Shown piece by piece: positions 34,146-41,634 of a DNA stretch of 62,848 nucleotides (its first letter is position 1; each line of letters starts with the position of its first letter). Below the pieces are notes generated by a model. It did not search any database. It saw nothing but the letters and a program-made list of their open reading frames with translations, and had not been told where the DNA came from. This DNA is from Deltaproteobacteria bacterium (GTDB lineage: Bacteria > Desulfobacterota > JAFDED01), in the NCBI GenBank assembly GCA_019310535.1, contig JAFDED010000047.1:1-62848 (forward strand), written 5' to 3'. A program made the translations under genes and the position numbers.

Positions 34146-35321
34146 ATGAGCGCCGTTATCACAGGGCTCGAAAGCGTGATTCAAAACCCGCCCGGGTGTC
34201 TGAAGGCCAAGCGCATCGGTCTTCTGTCCAACCCCGCGTCAGTGGATACCCGGTATCGCCATGCCTCCCAATTGATCAGCGAGGCTTTTCCAGGGCAGTT
34301 GCGCGCCCTTTTCGGCCCACAGCACGGCATCCGGGGAGAGAAACAGGATAACATGGTGGAATCCGGGAACGAATGGGAGCCGGCCCTGGACATACCCGTG
34401 TTCAGCCTTTACGGGGCCGTGCGATCTCCCACACCGGAGATGCTTCGGGAAATCGAAGTGCTCGTTGTGGACATCCAGGATGTCGGGACCCGTGTATATA
34501 CGTTCATCCAGAGCCTGGCACTTTGCATGGAAGCGTGCGTTCAATCAGGAATCACCATAGTGGTTTTGGATCGGCCCAACCCCCTGGGAGGAGTGGCCGT
34601 GGAGGGGCCGTTGCTCAGGCAAGAGTTTCGTTCATTCGTTGGACTATGCCCCTTACCCCTGCGGCACGGGTTAACCGTGGGCGAACTGGCGCGGCTTTAC
34701 GCAGACCTGTGGATTCAGGGGTGTGCTGTGGAGGTGATCCCCATGGAAGGGTGGCGGAGGGATATGATGTTTACCCACACGGGGCTTCCGTGGGTCATGA
34801 CGTCCCCCAACATGCCCACCATGGATACTGCACTTGTCTATCCCGGGCAGGTAATCCTGGAAGGGACCAACCTCTCGGAGGGGCGGGGCACTACCCGTCC
34901 CTTCGAGATATTCGGAGCCCCATTCATCCAGCCGCACAAACTTGCCGCCGCTCTGAAAGTCCATAAAATTCCTGGTATTGTCTTTCGTGAAGCATACTTC
35001 GAGCCGGCTTTCCACAAATGGACCGGGCAACTCTGCGGCGGCCTTCAGTTACATGTAGCGGACGCCTCTTTATTTCGCCCTCTGTTCACCACTGTGGCGA
35101 TTCTTCGGGAAGTAATGGATATGTACCCCGGTCAATTCGCATGGCGGCCGCCGCCCTATGAATACGAATACGAAAAGCTTCCGGTGGATATCATACTGGG
35201 CGGGGACGAGCTCAGGCTGATGCTGGCCGCGGGAGCATCGGCACAAGAAATCGAAAGCTCCTGGCAAAAGGAGCAGGAGGAATTTAAACGATTCAAACAG
35301 GCATATCACCTGTATCAATGA
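34146..35321 (+). CDS. namZ: NamZ-like exo-beta-N-acetylmuramidase (DUF1343, GH171)
   Basis: NamZ (Bacillus YbbC) removes MurNAc from the non-reducing end of peptidoglycan chains. The 391-residue product has the DUF1343 hallmarks GLLSNPASVD, LFGPQHGIRGEKQ, PVFSLYGAVRSPTPEML, DIQDVGTRVYTFIQSLA, DRPNPLGG and SPNMPTMDTALVYPGQVILE followed by GTNLSEGRGTTRPFEIFGAP. There is no signal peptide, whereas the Bacillus enzyme is secreted, so here the enzyme should act on fragments already imported into the cytoplasm. Its stop overlaps the start of the GHMP kinase (ATGA), which couples the two. Confidence 0.9.
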   Translation: MSAVITGLESVIQNPPGCLKAKRIGLLSNPASVDTRYRHASQLISEAFPGQLRALFGPQHGIRGEKQDNMVESGNEWEPALDIPVFSLYGAVRSPTPEMLREIEVLVVDIQDVGTRVYTFIQSLALCMEACVQSGITIVVLDRPNPLGGVAVEGPLLRQEFRSFVGLCPLPLRHGLTVGELARLYADLWIQGCAVEVIPMEGWRRDMMFTHTGLPWVMTSPNMPTMDTALVYPGQVILEGTNLSEGRGTTRPFEIFGAPFIQPHKLAAALKVHKIPGIVFREAYFEPAFHKWTGQLCGGLQLHVADASLFRPLFTTVAILREVMDMYPGQFAWRPPPYEYEYEKLPVDIILGGDELRLMLAAGASAQEIESSWQKEQEEFKRFKQAYHLYQ

Positions 35322-36949
35322 AACCTGAAGGAGAGCCAGCCGGCCGATTACTTGGGCGGTTGAAGCGGCGCGATCCTCGAATAGCGGAGACACTGTCCGG
35401 GGTATACCCCGGGAGCGATGAGTTCTCCCTGGCCCGAGAATATGAGCGCTACCAGAAGGCACTCCAGTGCTTTGTGTCGGCGTACGGCCCTGATTCGGAG
35501 GTGGCCGTATTCCGTGCCCCGGGGCGACTGAACATTCTGGAGTATCTGGACATGGCCCGCGGCCCTCATCTTTCCGCTGCCCTGGACCGCGATCTGCTGC
35601 TGGTGGCTTCCTGCTGCGAGGGAGATGAACTGGAGGTGGTCCACTGCAACCCTCTTGAATTTCCACCCCTGAGGCTTCGGCCCGTGGAAGAGCTTCGCCG
35701 ATTGCGGGGCGAGGCATGCGCGAAAACATGGGCGGAGGCCGTCCGGTCGCATCCACATGCCGGACGGGATCGGGGCGATTACGCCAATTATCTGCTTGCC
35801 CCTCTGCTGCGCATCATGTGGGAGGAGGGAACGCTCCCGACCACGGGTATGCGATGGGCCCTGGGGCCGTCAGCACTCCCCATGCGAGCGGGACTGAGTT
35901 CCTCTTCGGCTCTGGTCGTCCTCGGTTATCTGGCCTTCCGGTGGTGTAATCACCACCGGCAAAGCAATGATCTGCTCGAAACGGCGCGTATGCTCGGAGA
36001 AGCCGAGTGGTACGTGGGGACGCGTGGGGGAGCCAACGATCACATGACCATATTGCTCAACCCTTCCGGCGGTGTGGTGATTAATCACCACGAAGCCTCT
36101 CCGCCATGGGCTGAGCCTCTCCCGTTCCCTGACGGAATTGAAATCCTGGTCATTCACACCCTGTGGGAGGCGGACAAGGCAATGGGGGCCATGGGTGAAT
36201 TCAACACCCGCAGAGGGGAGATGGACCTTGCCGCAACCCTGGTGTGCAAGTACCATCCCGAACTTTCCGACCGGTTCATCCACCTGGGGAGTCTGAGCCC
36301 GGATTTCCTGGGTGTGACGAAGGAAGAAGTTGAACAGGTGGTGGAAAGCTTGCCCGAGTACATGAGCGTGGAGGAGGCGGGGGCAATCCTGGGGGTGGAT
36401 GCAGGTGAGATATTGCGCCGTTTTCCCGCTGTCCCCAACGCTCCATACAGGCTGCGGAGTCGTGCCGGGTTCTTTCAAAAGGAACTCGAACTGGGGGGGC
36501 GCATCAAGGAAATTCTCCTGCGCTCCCGTGAAGTAAAAGCCGGCTCTCCTGAGCACGAAGAGCTTCTTTCAACGTTCGGCTGCGCCATAAATGAGATCCA
36601 GCAGCTCCTGCGCGAAGATATGGAAGTCAGTTGCATGGGAATCGACGATCTGGCAATCCTGCTGGGCGGCATCAGGGGGGTCCTGGGAGCAAAACTGACA
36701 GGCGCCGGCTTCGGAGGGTGTGTGGCAGCTTTTTGCCGAGAAGGGCAGGCGGAGAATGTGGCAGAGGTGGTAAAGCAGCGCTATTTCGTTCCCGGGCGGT
36801 TCGACTTATACCGCCGACGAATCACCGAGATACCGAACTCTGCTGTTAGGCAAGCCCTCATCAAGCGCATGGAGGAAGGCCTTTCCCACCCGGAACGTGC
36901 CATCCTGGACGTCCGGATTGCCAGCGGGGCAGGACGCATGGATTTTTAG
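35318..36949 (+). CDS. Galactokinase-like GHMP kinase of unknown substrate in the cell-wall recycling block
   Basis: A 543-residue GHMP-superfamily kinase. Motif 1 is FRAPGRLNILEYLDMARG (65-82), motif 2 PMRAGLSSSSALVV (188-201, the phosphate loop) and motif 3 AKLTGAGFGGCVAAF (458-472); GTRGGANDHM places Asp241 where galactokinase has its catalytic Asp. True GalK reads GRVNLIGEHTDY: here one residue is missing and the Glu-His pair that grips galactose is changed to Glu-Tyr. The ~60 residue N-terminal extension and insert at 120-180 add to the ~390-residue norm. Between namZ and mpl, and coupled to namZ, an amino-sugar such as MurNAc, anhydroMurNAc or GlcNAc is a reasonable guess. No experiment is known to me for this type. 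Confidence 0.75.
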   Translation: MKPEGEPAGRLLGRLKRRDPRIAETLSGVYPGSDEFSLAREYERYQKALQCFVSAYGPDSEVAVFRAPGRLNILEYLDMARGPHLSAALDRDLLLVASCCEGDELEVVHCNPLEFPPLRLRPVEELRRLRGEACAKTWAEAVRSHPHAGRDRGDYANYLLAPLLRIMWEEGTLPTTGMRWALGPSALPMRAGLSSSSALVVLGYLAFRWCNHHRQSNDLLETARMLGEAEWYVGTRGGANDHMTILLNPSGGVVINHHEASPPWAEPLPFPDGIEILVIHTLWEADKAMGAMGEFNTRRGEMDLAATLVCKYHPELSDRFIHLGSLSPDFLGVTKEEVEQVVESLPEYMSVEEAGAILGVDAGEILRRFPAVPNAPYRLRSRAGFFQKELELGGRIKEILLRSREVKAGSPEHEELLSTFGCAINEIQQLLREDMEVSCMGIDDLAILLGGIRGVLGAKLTGAGFGGCVAAFCREGQAENVAEVVKQRYFVPGRFDLYRRRITEIPNSAVRQALIKRMEEGLSHPERAILDVRIASGAGRMDF

Positions 36950-36983
36950 AACGTGAGAGCGTTGCGATTTGCAGGGTGGGAAT

Positions 36984-37036
36984 TGCGAGTTAAAATGAAC
37001 CTCAAACCCGCAACACGCAACCCGTAACCCGTAACA
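36984..37036. repeat. CCCGCAACACGCAACCCGTA-type tandem repeat (family C)
   Basis: Units CCCGCAA, CACGCAA, CCCGTAA, CCCGTAA fill the gap just before mpl; 25376-25430 is the reverse-complement relative. The mpl ATG follows 10 bases later with no ribosome site, so the repeat may have displaced it. Confidence 0.55.
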
Positions 37037-37046
37037 GACAACTATC

Positions 37047-38462
37047 ATGCTTTATTATTTCCTGGGCATCTGTGGAGTGGCCATGGCCCCTGCGGCTGTA
37101 ATGATAAAGAAAAAGGGGCATAAGGTGCTGGGCTCGGACCACAACGCATACCCGCCTGCCAGCGAATGGCTCCAACAGGAGGGCGTGGAGGTCCGGGAAG
37201 GGTATCGGGCTGAAAACATTCCCGAAACCGTAGATCGAGTGGTCATCGGCAACGCCCTTTCCAGGGGCAATCCGGAGGTGGAAGCGGTTCTGAACAGGAG
37301 ACTTCATTATATTTCCCTTCCGGAACTCCTCAGGGAGGAGATGATTCGGGGCCGGTTGTCCAGCGTGATCACGGGTACCCACGGTAAGACCACCACCACA
37401 TCTCTGCTTGCCTGGATGTTGGAATGCGCGGGTCGCCGTCCGGGCTTCTTCGTGGGAGGCATTCCCCATAATTTCGGTTTTGGCTGTCAGCATGGAGAGG
37501 GGAACACGGTAGTCCTGGAAGGCGACGAGTACGACACGGCCTTTTTCGACAAAAGGCCCAAGTTTTTGCACTACCTGCCCGACTTGGTGATCTTGAATAA
37601 TATAGAGTTCGATCATGCGGACATTTACAACTGCCTGGACGAGATAGTGCTTGCTTTCCGCGGGTTATTGAGGCTCGTTCCCTCGAGTGGGCTGCTGGTC
37701 GCCAACTCAGAGGATCCTATTGTCATGGGACTGGTTGCGGAAGCCTCATGCCCTGTGGTGACCTTCGGGGAAGGCCCGGGGGCGCAGTGGCGTTTCACAG
37801 ACATGGTATCAGACACTCAAGGCACATACTTTCGTATCCGGCGGGAAGGCCGAGACCTGGGGAAATTCCGCATATCCCTCTGGGGTCGGCACAACGTCAT
37901 GAACGCCATGGCCGCGGCCGCGGCCGCTCACTGGCTGGACCTCACGCCAGCGGAGACCCACAGGGGGATGGAAACCTTTCGGGGCATAAAACGGCGCATG
38001 GAGCTAAAAGGTGTTGTGGGCGGCATACGAGTTTATGATGATTTTGCCCACCATCCCGGAGCCGTCCGGGCCACACTTGGCGCTGTTCGCGGGAGCCATC
38101 CCACGGGGAACATATGGGCAGTGTTCGAGCCACGGTCCAATACCACCCGGCGGAATATTTTCCGACATGGACTGGCGCAGGCTCTGGCCTTGGCCGACGG
38201 CGTTGTGTTAGGGAGCGTTTATAGGCCGGAGGTCATCCCCCCAGCAGAGCGTCTTGACCCTAAAGCTCTGGTGCAGGAGATCTCGGCACGCAATGGCTGC
38301 CCGGCGGCCTACAAATCAAACGCGGAAGAAATCATAGAGTATCTTGTCCCCCGTCTGAAAAAGGGTGATATAGTAGTGATCATGAGCAACGGTTCTTTCG
38401 ATGGACTTCCCACAAAACTCATTGAATCGCTGGAGCGATCATGCCCGGCTATAAAGCGTTGA
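37047..38462 (+). CDS. mpl: UDP-N-acetylmuramate:L-alanyl-gamma-D-glutamyl-meso-diaminopimelate ligase
   Basis: Mpl joins recovered tripeptide directly to UDP-MurNAc, returning it to peptidoglycan synthesis. The 471-residue product has the Mur-ligase ATP loop TGTHGKTTTTSL (109-120), EGDEYDTAFFDKRPKFLHY, NIEFDHADIY and the C-terminal DDFAHHPGAVRATL and FEPRSNTTRR. The N-terminus YFLGICGVAMAP and GSDHNAYPPAS is of the Mpl type and not MurC. It overlaps the next gene by 22 bases. It sits exactly where the products of NamZ, AmpD-NagZ, LdcA, AmgK and MurU would meet. Confidence 0.93.
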   Translation: MLYYFLGICGVAMAPAAVMIKKKGHKVLGSDHNAYPPASEWLQQEGVEVREGYRAENIPETVDRVVIGNALSRGNPEVEAVLNRRLHYISLPELLREEMIRGRLSSVITGTHGKTTTTSLLAWMLECAGRRPGFFVGGIPHNFGFGCQHGEGNTVVLEGDEYDTAFFDKRPKFLHYLPDLVILNNIEFDHADIYNCLDEIVLAFRGLLRLVPSSGLLVANSEDPIVMGLVAEASCPVVTFGEGPGAQWRFTDMVSDTQGTYFRIRREGRDLGKFRISLWGRHNVMNAMAAAAAAHWLDLTPAETHRGMETFRGIKRRMELKGVVGGIRVYDDFAHHPGAVRATLGAVRGSHPTGNIWAVFEPRSNTTRRNIFRHGLAQALALADGVVLGSVYRPEVIPPAERLDPKALVQEISARNGCPAAYKSNAEEIIEYLVPRLKKGDIVVIMSNGSFDGLPTKLIESLERSCPAIKR

Positions 38463-39406
38463 TCCTCGCGGCTGGCCTGGGCCGTCGTCTCCGGCCGATT
38501 ACACATCGCAGGCCGAAAGCGCTTATGCCTGTCTGCAACGTTCCGTGCGTGGACCTCCTGGCAATGCACTTGAAAGCCGCGGGTGTCAGGTCTCTGGCCA
38601 TTAACGTCTACCATCTGCCCAATCTCATCGAACGGCATGTGGACGGGGGCAGACATTACGGCATGCCGGTGCGCATCAGCCGCGAAGAGCACATTCTGGG
38701 GATCGGCGGGGCCATAGGAAAGCTGAGAGACTTCTGGGACGACGCCCCTTTTCTGGTGGTCAACGGAGACCTGGTGGAGACCCTGGATTTGCCCGCTGCT
38801 TTGAAACATCACCAGGAAAGGGGAAATATTGCCACCATGATTCTGCATGATCACCCCAGGTTCAATAACGTGTGGGTGGACGCGTTTGATCGAGTGATCG
38901 GCGTGGGCGAGATGATGGCCTCTGAATCCCTGAAGCCTGTCCAGCGGCTGGCCTTTACCGGGGTTCATGTCATTTCGCCCGAGATTCTGAGGTTTCTACC
39001 GCGAAACGGATACAGCGATATCCTCGAAGTATACCTGAATCTGGCGGCAAAAGGAGCTGTAATTGGCGGGTTCATGGCAAAAGGCCACTACTGGCGCGAC
39101 CTGGGGACGGTGGAAGATTACCGGGACGTGCATGCTGACTTGTACAGAGGGACGGCGCCGCCGGAACTCATCCTCCAAGAATGCTCGTGGCCCTTTGTCC
39201 ATCCGGAGGCCCGCGTGGATCAGAAGGCCGAGCTCCGCGGATGGAGCTGCGTGGGCGCTGAAAGCATTGTAGGCCCGGGCTGCACGCTGGAGAACACCCT
39301 TGTGCTGGGCAACGCCGTCATCGAGCCCGGCCTGAGCATGCGGGAAGCCGTAGTGGCCGACGGAGCCATAGTGCGCGAATCAGCGGTCGGGGGTGTCATT
39401 ATATGA
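38441..39406 (+). CDS. murU: MurU-like nucleotidyltransferase (MurNAc-1-phosphate uridylyltransferase candidate) with a left-handed beta-helix tail
   Basis: A 321-residue sugar-1-phosphate nucleotidyltransferase. The N-terminal domain has LAAGLGRRLRPITHRRPKAL, VVNGDLVET and the catalytic-region FTGVHVISPEI. MurU of Pseudomonas (about 223 residues) makes UDP-MurNAc from MurNAc-1-phosphate; this protein adds ~80 C-terminal residues with hexapeptide-like turns (VHPEARVDQKAELRGWSCVG), as in GDP-mannose or GlmU-type enzymes. The assignment rests on the AmgK-like kinase directly downstream and mpl directly upstream; a glucose- or mannose-1-phosphate enzyme is the alternative. GGAG lies 5 bases before the ATG. 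Confidence 0.75.
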   Translation: MPGYKALILAAGLGRRLRPITHRRPKALMPVCNVPCVDLLAMHLKAAGVRSLAINVYHLPNLIERHVDGGRHYGMPVRISREEHILGIGGAIGKLRDFWDDAPFLVVNGDLVETLDLPAALKHHQERGNIATMILHDHPRFNNVWVDAFDRVIGVGEMMASESLKPVQRLAFTGVHVISPEILRFLPRNGYSDILEVYLNLAAKGAVIGGFMAKGHYWRDLGTVEDYRDVHADLYRGTAPPELILQECSWPFVHPEARVDQKAELRGWSCVGAESIVGPGCTLENTLVLGNAVIEPGLSMREAVVADGAIVRESAVGGVII

Positions 39407-39473
39407 ATTTCGAAATTCGAAATAAACGCCAATGCCCAAAGCACAAAATCCAAAATTAGAGGATCAAGCGGGG

Positions 39474-40535
39474 ATGACGCCGGCACATCCTAATCCAGAG
39501 CTATTGGCCTTGCTGGAGAAGATCCCGGGCGCACGGGGCATACCCGTTGAACAGTGGACTCCCCTGGCCGGAGACGGCTCGGATCGCCTCATCTGGCGGG
39601 CGGGCAAGCACGGCGATTCTGTGATTGTCGTGCATAACCAGAATCCGCCGCAAAACGCGCTGGGCATCACGGAGAACGATTCTTTCCTGTACATTCGCCG
39701 CCACCTGGAGAATTGCGGAGTGCCCGTTCCCAGGCTGCTGGGCGCAGGAGAAGGGGGCAGGTGGATGATCCTGGAATATCTTGGTGACACACTGCTGCAG
39801 GACGAAGTTCGCCTGCGCGGCGGCAACCGCACAGCCCTGCGCGAACTATACGCTGTGGTACTGGATTATTTACCGCGCATCCAGGTCGCTGGCGGGCAAG
39901 GATTTGACCATTCAAAAGTGCATAACGTTCCCTACACCGCGGGCTTTGCCAGGGAATGGGAGTCGGGCTACTTTTTGCGCGAATTCGTCCAAGGCCACCA
40001 GGGTCTCAGAGTATTCGATCCCGGACTTGACAGGGAGTTAGACATGATGGCAGAGGAGGCGGCCCCCTCAGTAGAACCATACTTTCTTTACCGGGACTTT
40101 CAATCGCGAAACATTATGTGGCAGGACGGAAAACCCCGCTTTATCGACTTTCAGGGTGGACGCACGGGGCCTCTGGCATACGACCTTGCCTCCATTGTGC
40201 TAGATCCCTATGTGAATCTTTCGGAAGCGCTCCGGGAGGAGTTGGTGGAGCTGTATCTGGAACGGCTGTCGGGCTGGATCTCCATGGAATTCCGGTCCTT
40301 CCGCAGGCGGTTCCCACTGGTGGCCGCGCATCGCATCATGCAGTCATTGGGTGCTTATGGCTACCTTGCCCGCGTGAAAGGGAGAATGCATTTTCTTCAA
40401 TACATTCCAGCGGCTCTCTCGATTCTCGGTCGCATTTCGCAAAGCCCTGAACTCAGGGCTTTCGGGAGATTTCGGGCGCTGGTGGATCGGCTTCAGGAGA
40501 CGAATCCTTCGGAGACTACCCCATGCAGCTTTTGA
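39474..40535 (+). CDS. amgK: AmgK-like N-acetylmuramate/N-acetylglucosamine kinase
   Basis: AmgK phosphorylates MurNAc at C1, feeding MurU. The 353-residue product belongs to the aminoglycoside-phosphotransferase fold: LAGDGSDRLIWR (N-lobe loop), FLYRDFQSRNIMW (catalytic Asp208 and metal-binding Asn213) and FIDFQGGRTGPLAYDLAS (metal-binding Asp225). The frame is open from 39432, but those 14 codons translate a TTCGAAATTCG-containing intergenic repeat; ATG 39474 gives the natural N-terminus, with GAGG about 11 bases and GGGG just before it. The stop overlaps ldcA by 13 bases. Pairing with MurU supports the function; the specific sugar is inferred. Confidence 0.82.
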   Translation: MTPAHPNPELLALLEKIPGARGIPVEQWTPLAGDGSDRLIWRAGKHGDSVIVVHNQNPPQNALGITENDSFLYIRRHLENCGVPVPRLLGAGEGGRWMILEYLGDTLLQDEVRLRGGNRTALRELYAVVLDYLPRIQVAGGQGFDHSKVHNVPYTAGFAREWESGYFLREFVQGHQGLRVFDPGLDRELDMMAEEAAPSVEPYFLYRDFQSRNIMWQDGKPRFIDFQGGRTGPLAYDLASIVLDPYVNLSEALREELVELYLERLSGWISMEFRSFRRRFPLVAAHRIMQSLGAYGYLARVKGRMHFLQYIPAALSILGRISQSPELRAFGRFRALVDRLQETNPSETTPCSF

Positions 40536-41437
40536 TCCGCCCGCCCGCCTTGCGACCCGGCGACACCGTGAGCATAGTGGCTCCCGCATCCCACCTGCCC
40601 CACAAAAAACGCGGGCTACTTGACGCGGGCATTCGTCGGCTTGAATCCCACGGCCTTCGGGTGATTTATGACCGGGCCATTCTCGACGAACACCTCTACC
40701 TTGCCGGCAGAGATGAAGTGAGAGCGCGGGTCCTCCTGGATGCATTCCGCAACCCGGAAGTGCGGGCGATTATTGGGACGAGAGGCGGGTACGGCTCACA
40801 GAGAATTCTACCCTTGCTGGATGAAGACCTCATACGTGCACACCCAAAGATATTTATTGGTTCCAGCGATCTGACCGCTATTTTGATCTTCATGCGGACC
40901 CGTTGTTCACTTGTCACATTTTACGGACCCATGGTAGCATCCAAGCAGTTTAACGGCGAAAATGCACGGGCTTTACTGGATACCGTGCAAGGGCTAAAAA
41001 CACCTGTTCTGACGGGAGAACCACTGAAACCAGGGCATGCCCGCGGGTCCCTGGTAGGTGGTTGTTTGACCGGTCTGGTCCATAGCCTCGGGACGCCTTA
41101 CGAGGTTAATCTGGATGGGGCCATCTTACTAGCTGAGGATGTCAACGAGGCGCCGTATCGGATCGATCGCATGCTTACCCACCTGCGCAACGCCGGTAAA
41201 CTCCAGGGAATCCGGGGCGCGGTCTTTGGCCACATGCCCGGATGCGACCTTGAAGGCGCACAGGAAGGTCTTCTGCGTCGCGTCATCCTGGACGCCTTCA
41301 AGACGACCGACATTCCTATCCTTTTCGGTGTATCCGCGGGCCACGGTCCGCTGAATATCACGATACCCCTGGGGGTCGATGCCGCGCTCGACTGCACCGC
41401 TGGAAGACTGGAGCTGGATGAGCCGGGGGTGTCATAA
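40523..41437 (+). CDS. ldcA: Muramoyltetrapeptide LD-carboxypeptidase
   Basis: LdcA removes the terminal D-Ala from recovered tetrapeptides in the cytoplasm so that tripeptide can be reused by Mpl. The 304-residue product of peptidase family S66 has the N-terminal start LRPGDTVSIVAPAS, the nucleophile region RGGYGSQRILPLLD and FIGSSDLTA (Ser), LLAEDVNEAPYRIDRML (Glu) and FGVSAGHGPLNITIPLG (His). No signal peptide. GGAG is 8 bases before the ATG within amgK. It closes the recycling run. Confidence 0.94.
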   Translation: MQLLIRPPALRPGDTVSIVAPASHLPHKKRGLLDAGIRRLESHGLRVIYDRAILDEHLYLAGRDEVRARVLLDAFRNPEVRAIIGTRGGYGSQRILPLLDEDLIRAHPKIFIGSSDLTAILIFMRTRCSLVTFYGPMVASKQFNGENARALLDTVQGLKTPVLTGEPLKPGHARGSLVGGCLTGLVHSLGTPYEVNLDGAILLAEDVNEAPYRIDRMLTHLRNAGKLQGIRGAVFGHMPGCDLEGAQEGLLRRVILDAFKTTDIPILFGVSAGHGPLNITIPLGVDAALDCTAGRLELDEPGVS

Positions 41438-41479
41438 GCGATGGCATTGGGCAGAATGGATACGATTCATTAGCAGCTT

Positions 41480-41536
41480 TACCATTGCCCGCTCGATATG
41501 TTTTTTTGGCTGTCTGAACGACACGCGGGGCAATGG
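41480..41536. other. Inverted repeat before the MscS-type gene
   Basis: ACCATTGCCCGC at about 41480-41491 faces GCGGGGCAATGGGT at about 41525-41538; the loop holds TTTTTTT. It could end the recycling transcript, though the T-run is in the loop and not after the stem. Confidence 0.3.
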
Positions 41537-41634
41537 GTAGCATAATTTCCCCTGAAATTTTACAAGTCTACGGTTTCACAGAATCCAACCGGCAAACCAG
41601 TCCCCTGGGGATGAGATATTCGGGAGGGTTGAAC

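Noticed and set aside
35318-36949. Calling the GHMP kinase galK
   Set aside because: The sugar-binding part of motif 1 is changed, the protein is ~150 residues longer than GalK and no galactose genes are near.
41533-41634. Upstream extension of the MscS-type protein
   Set aside because: ATG 41533 lacks a ribosome site and the extra 34 residues precede a normal signal segment; ATG 41635 has GGGAGGG.
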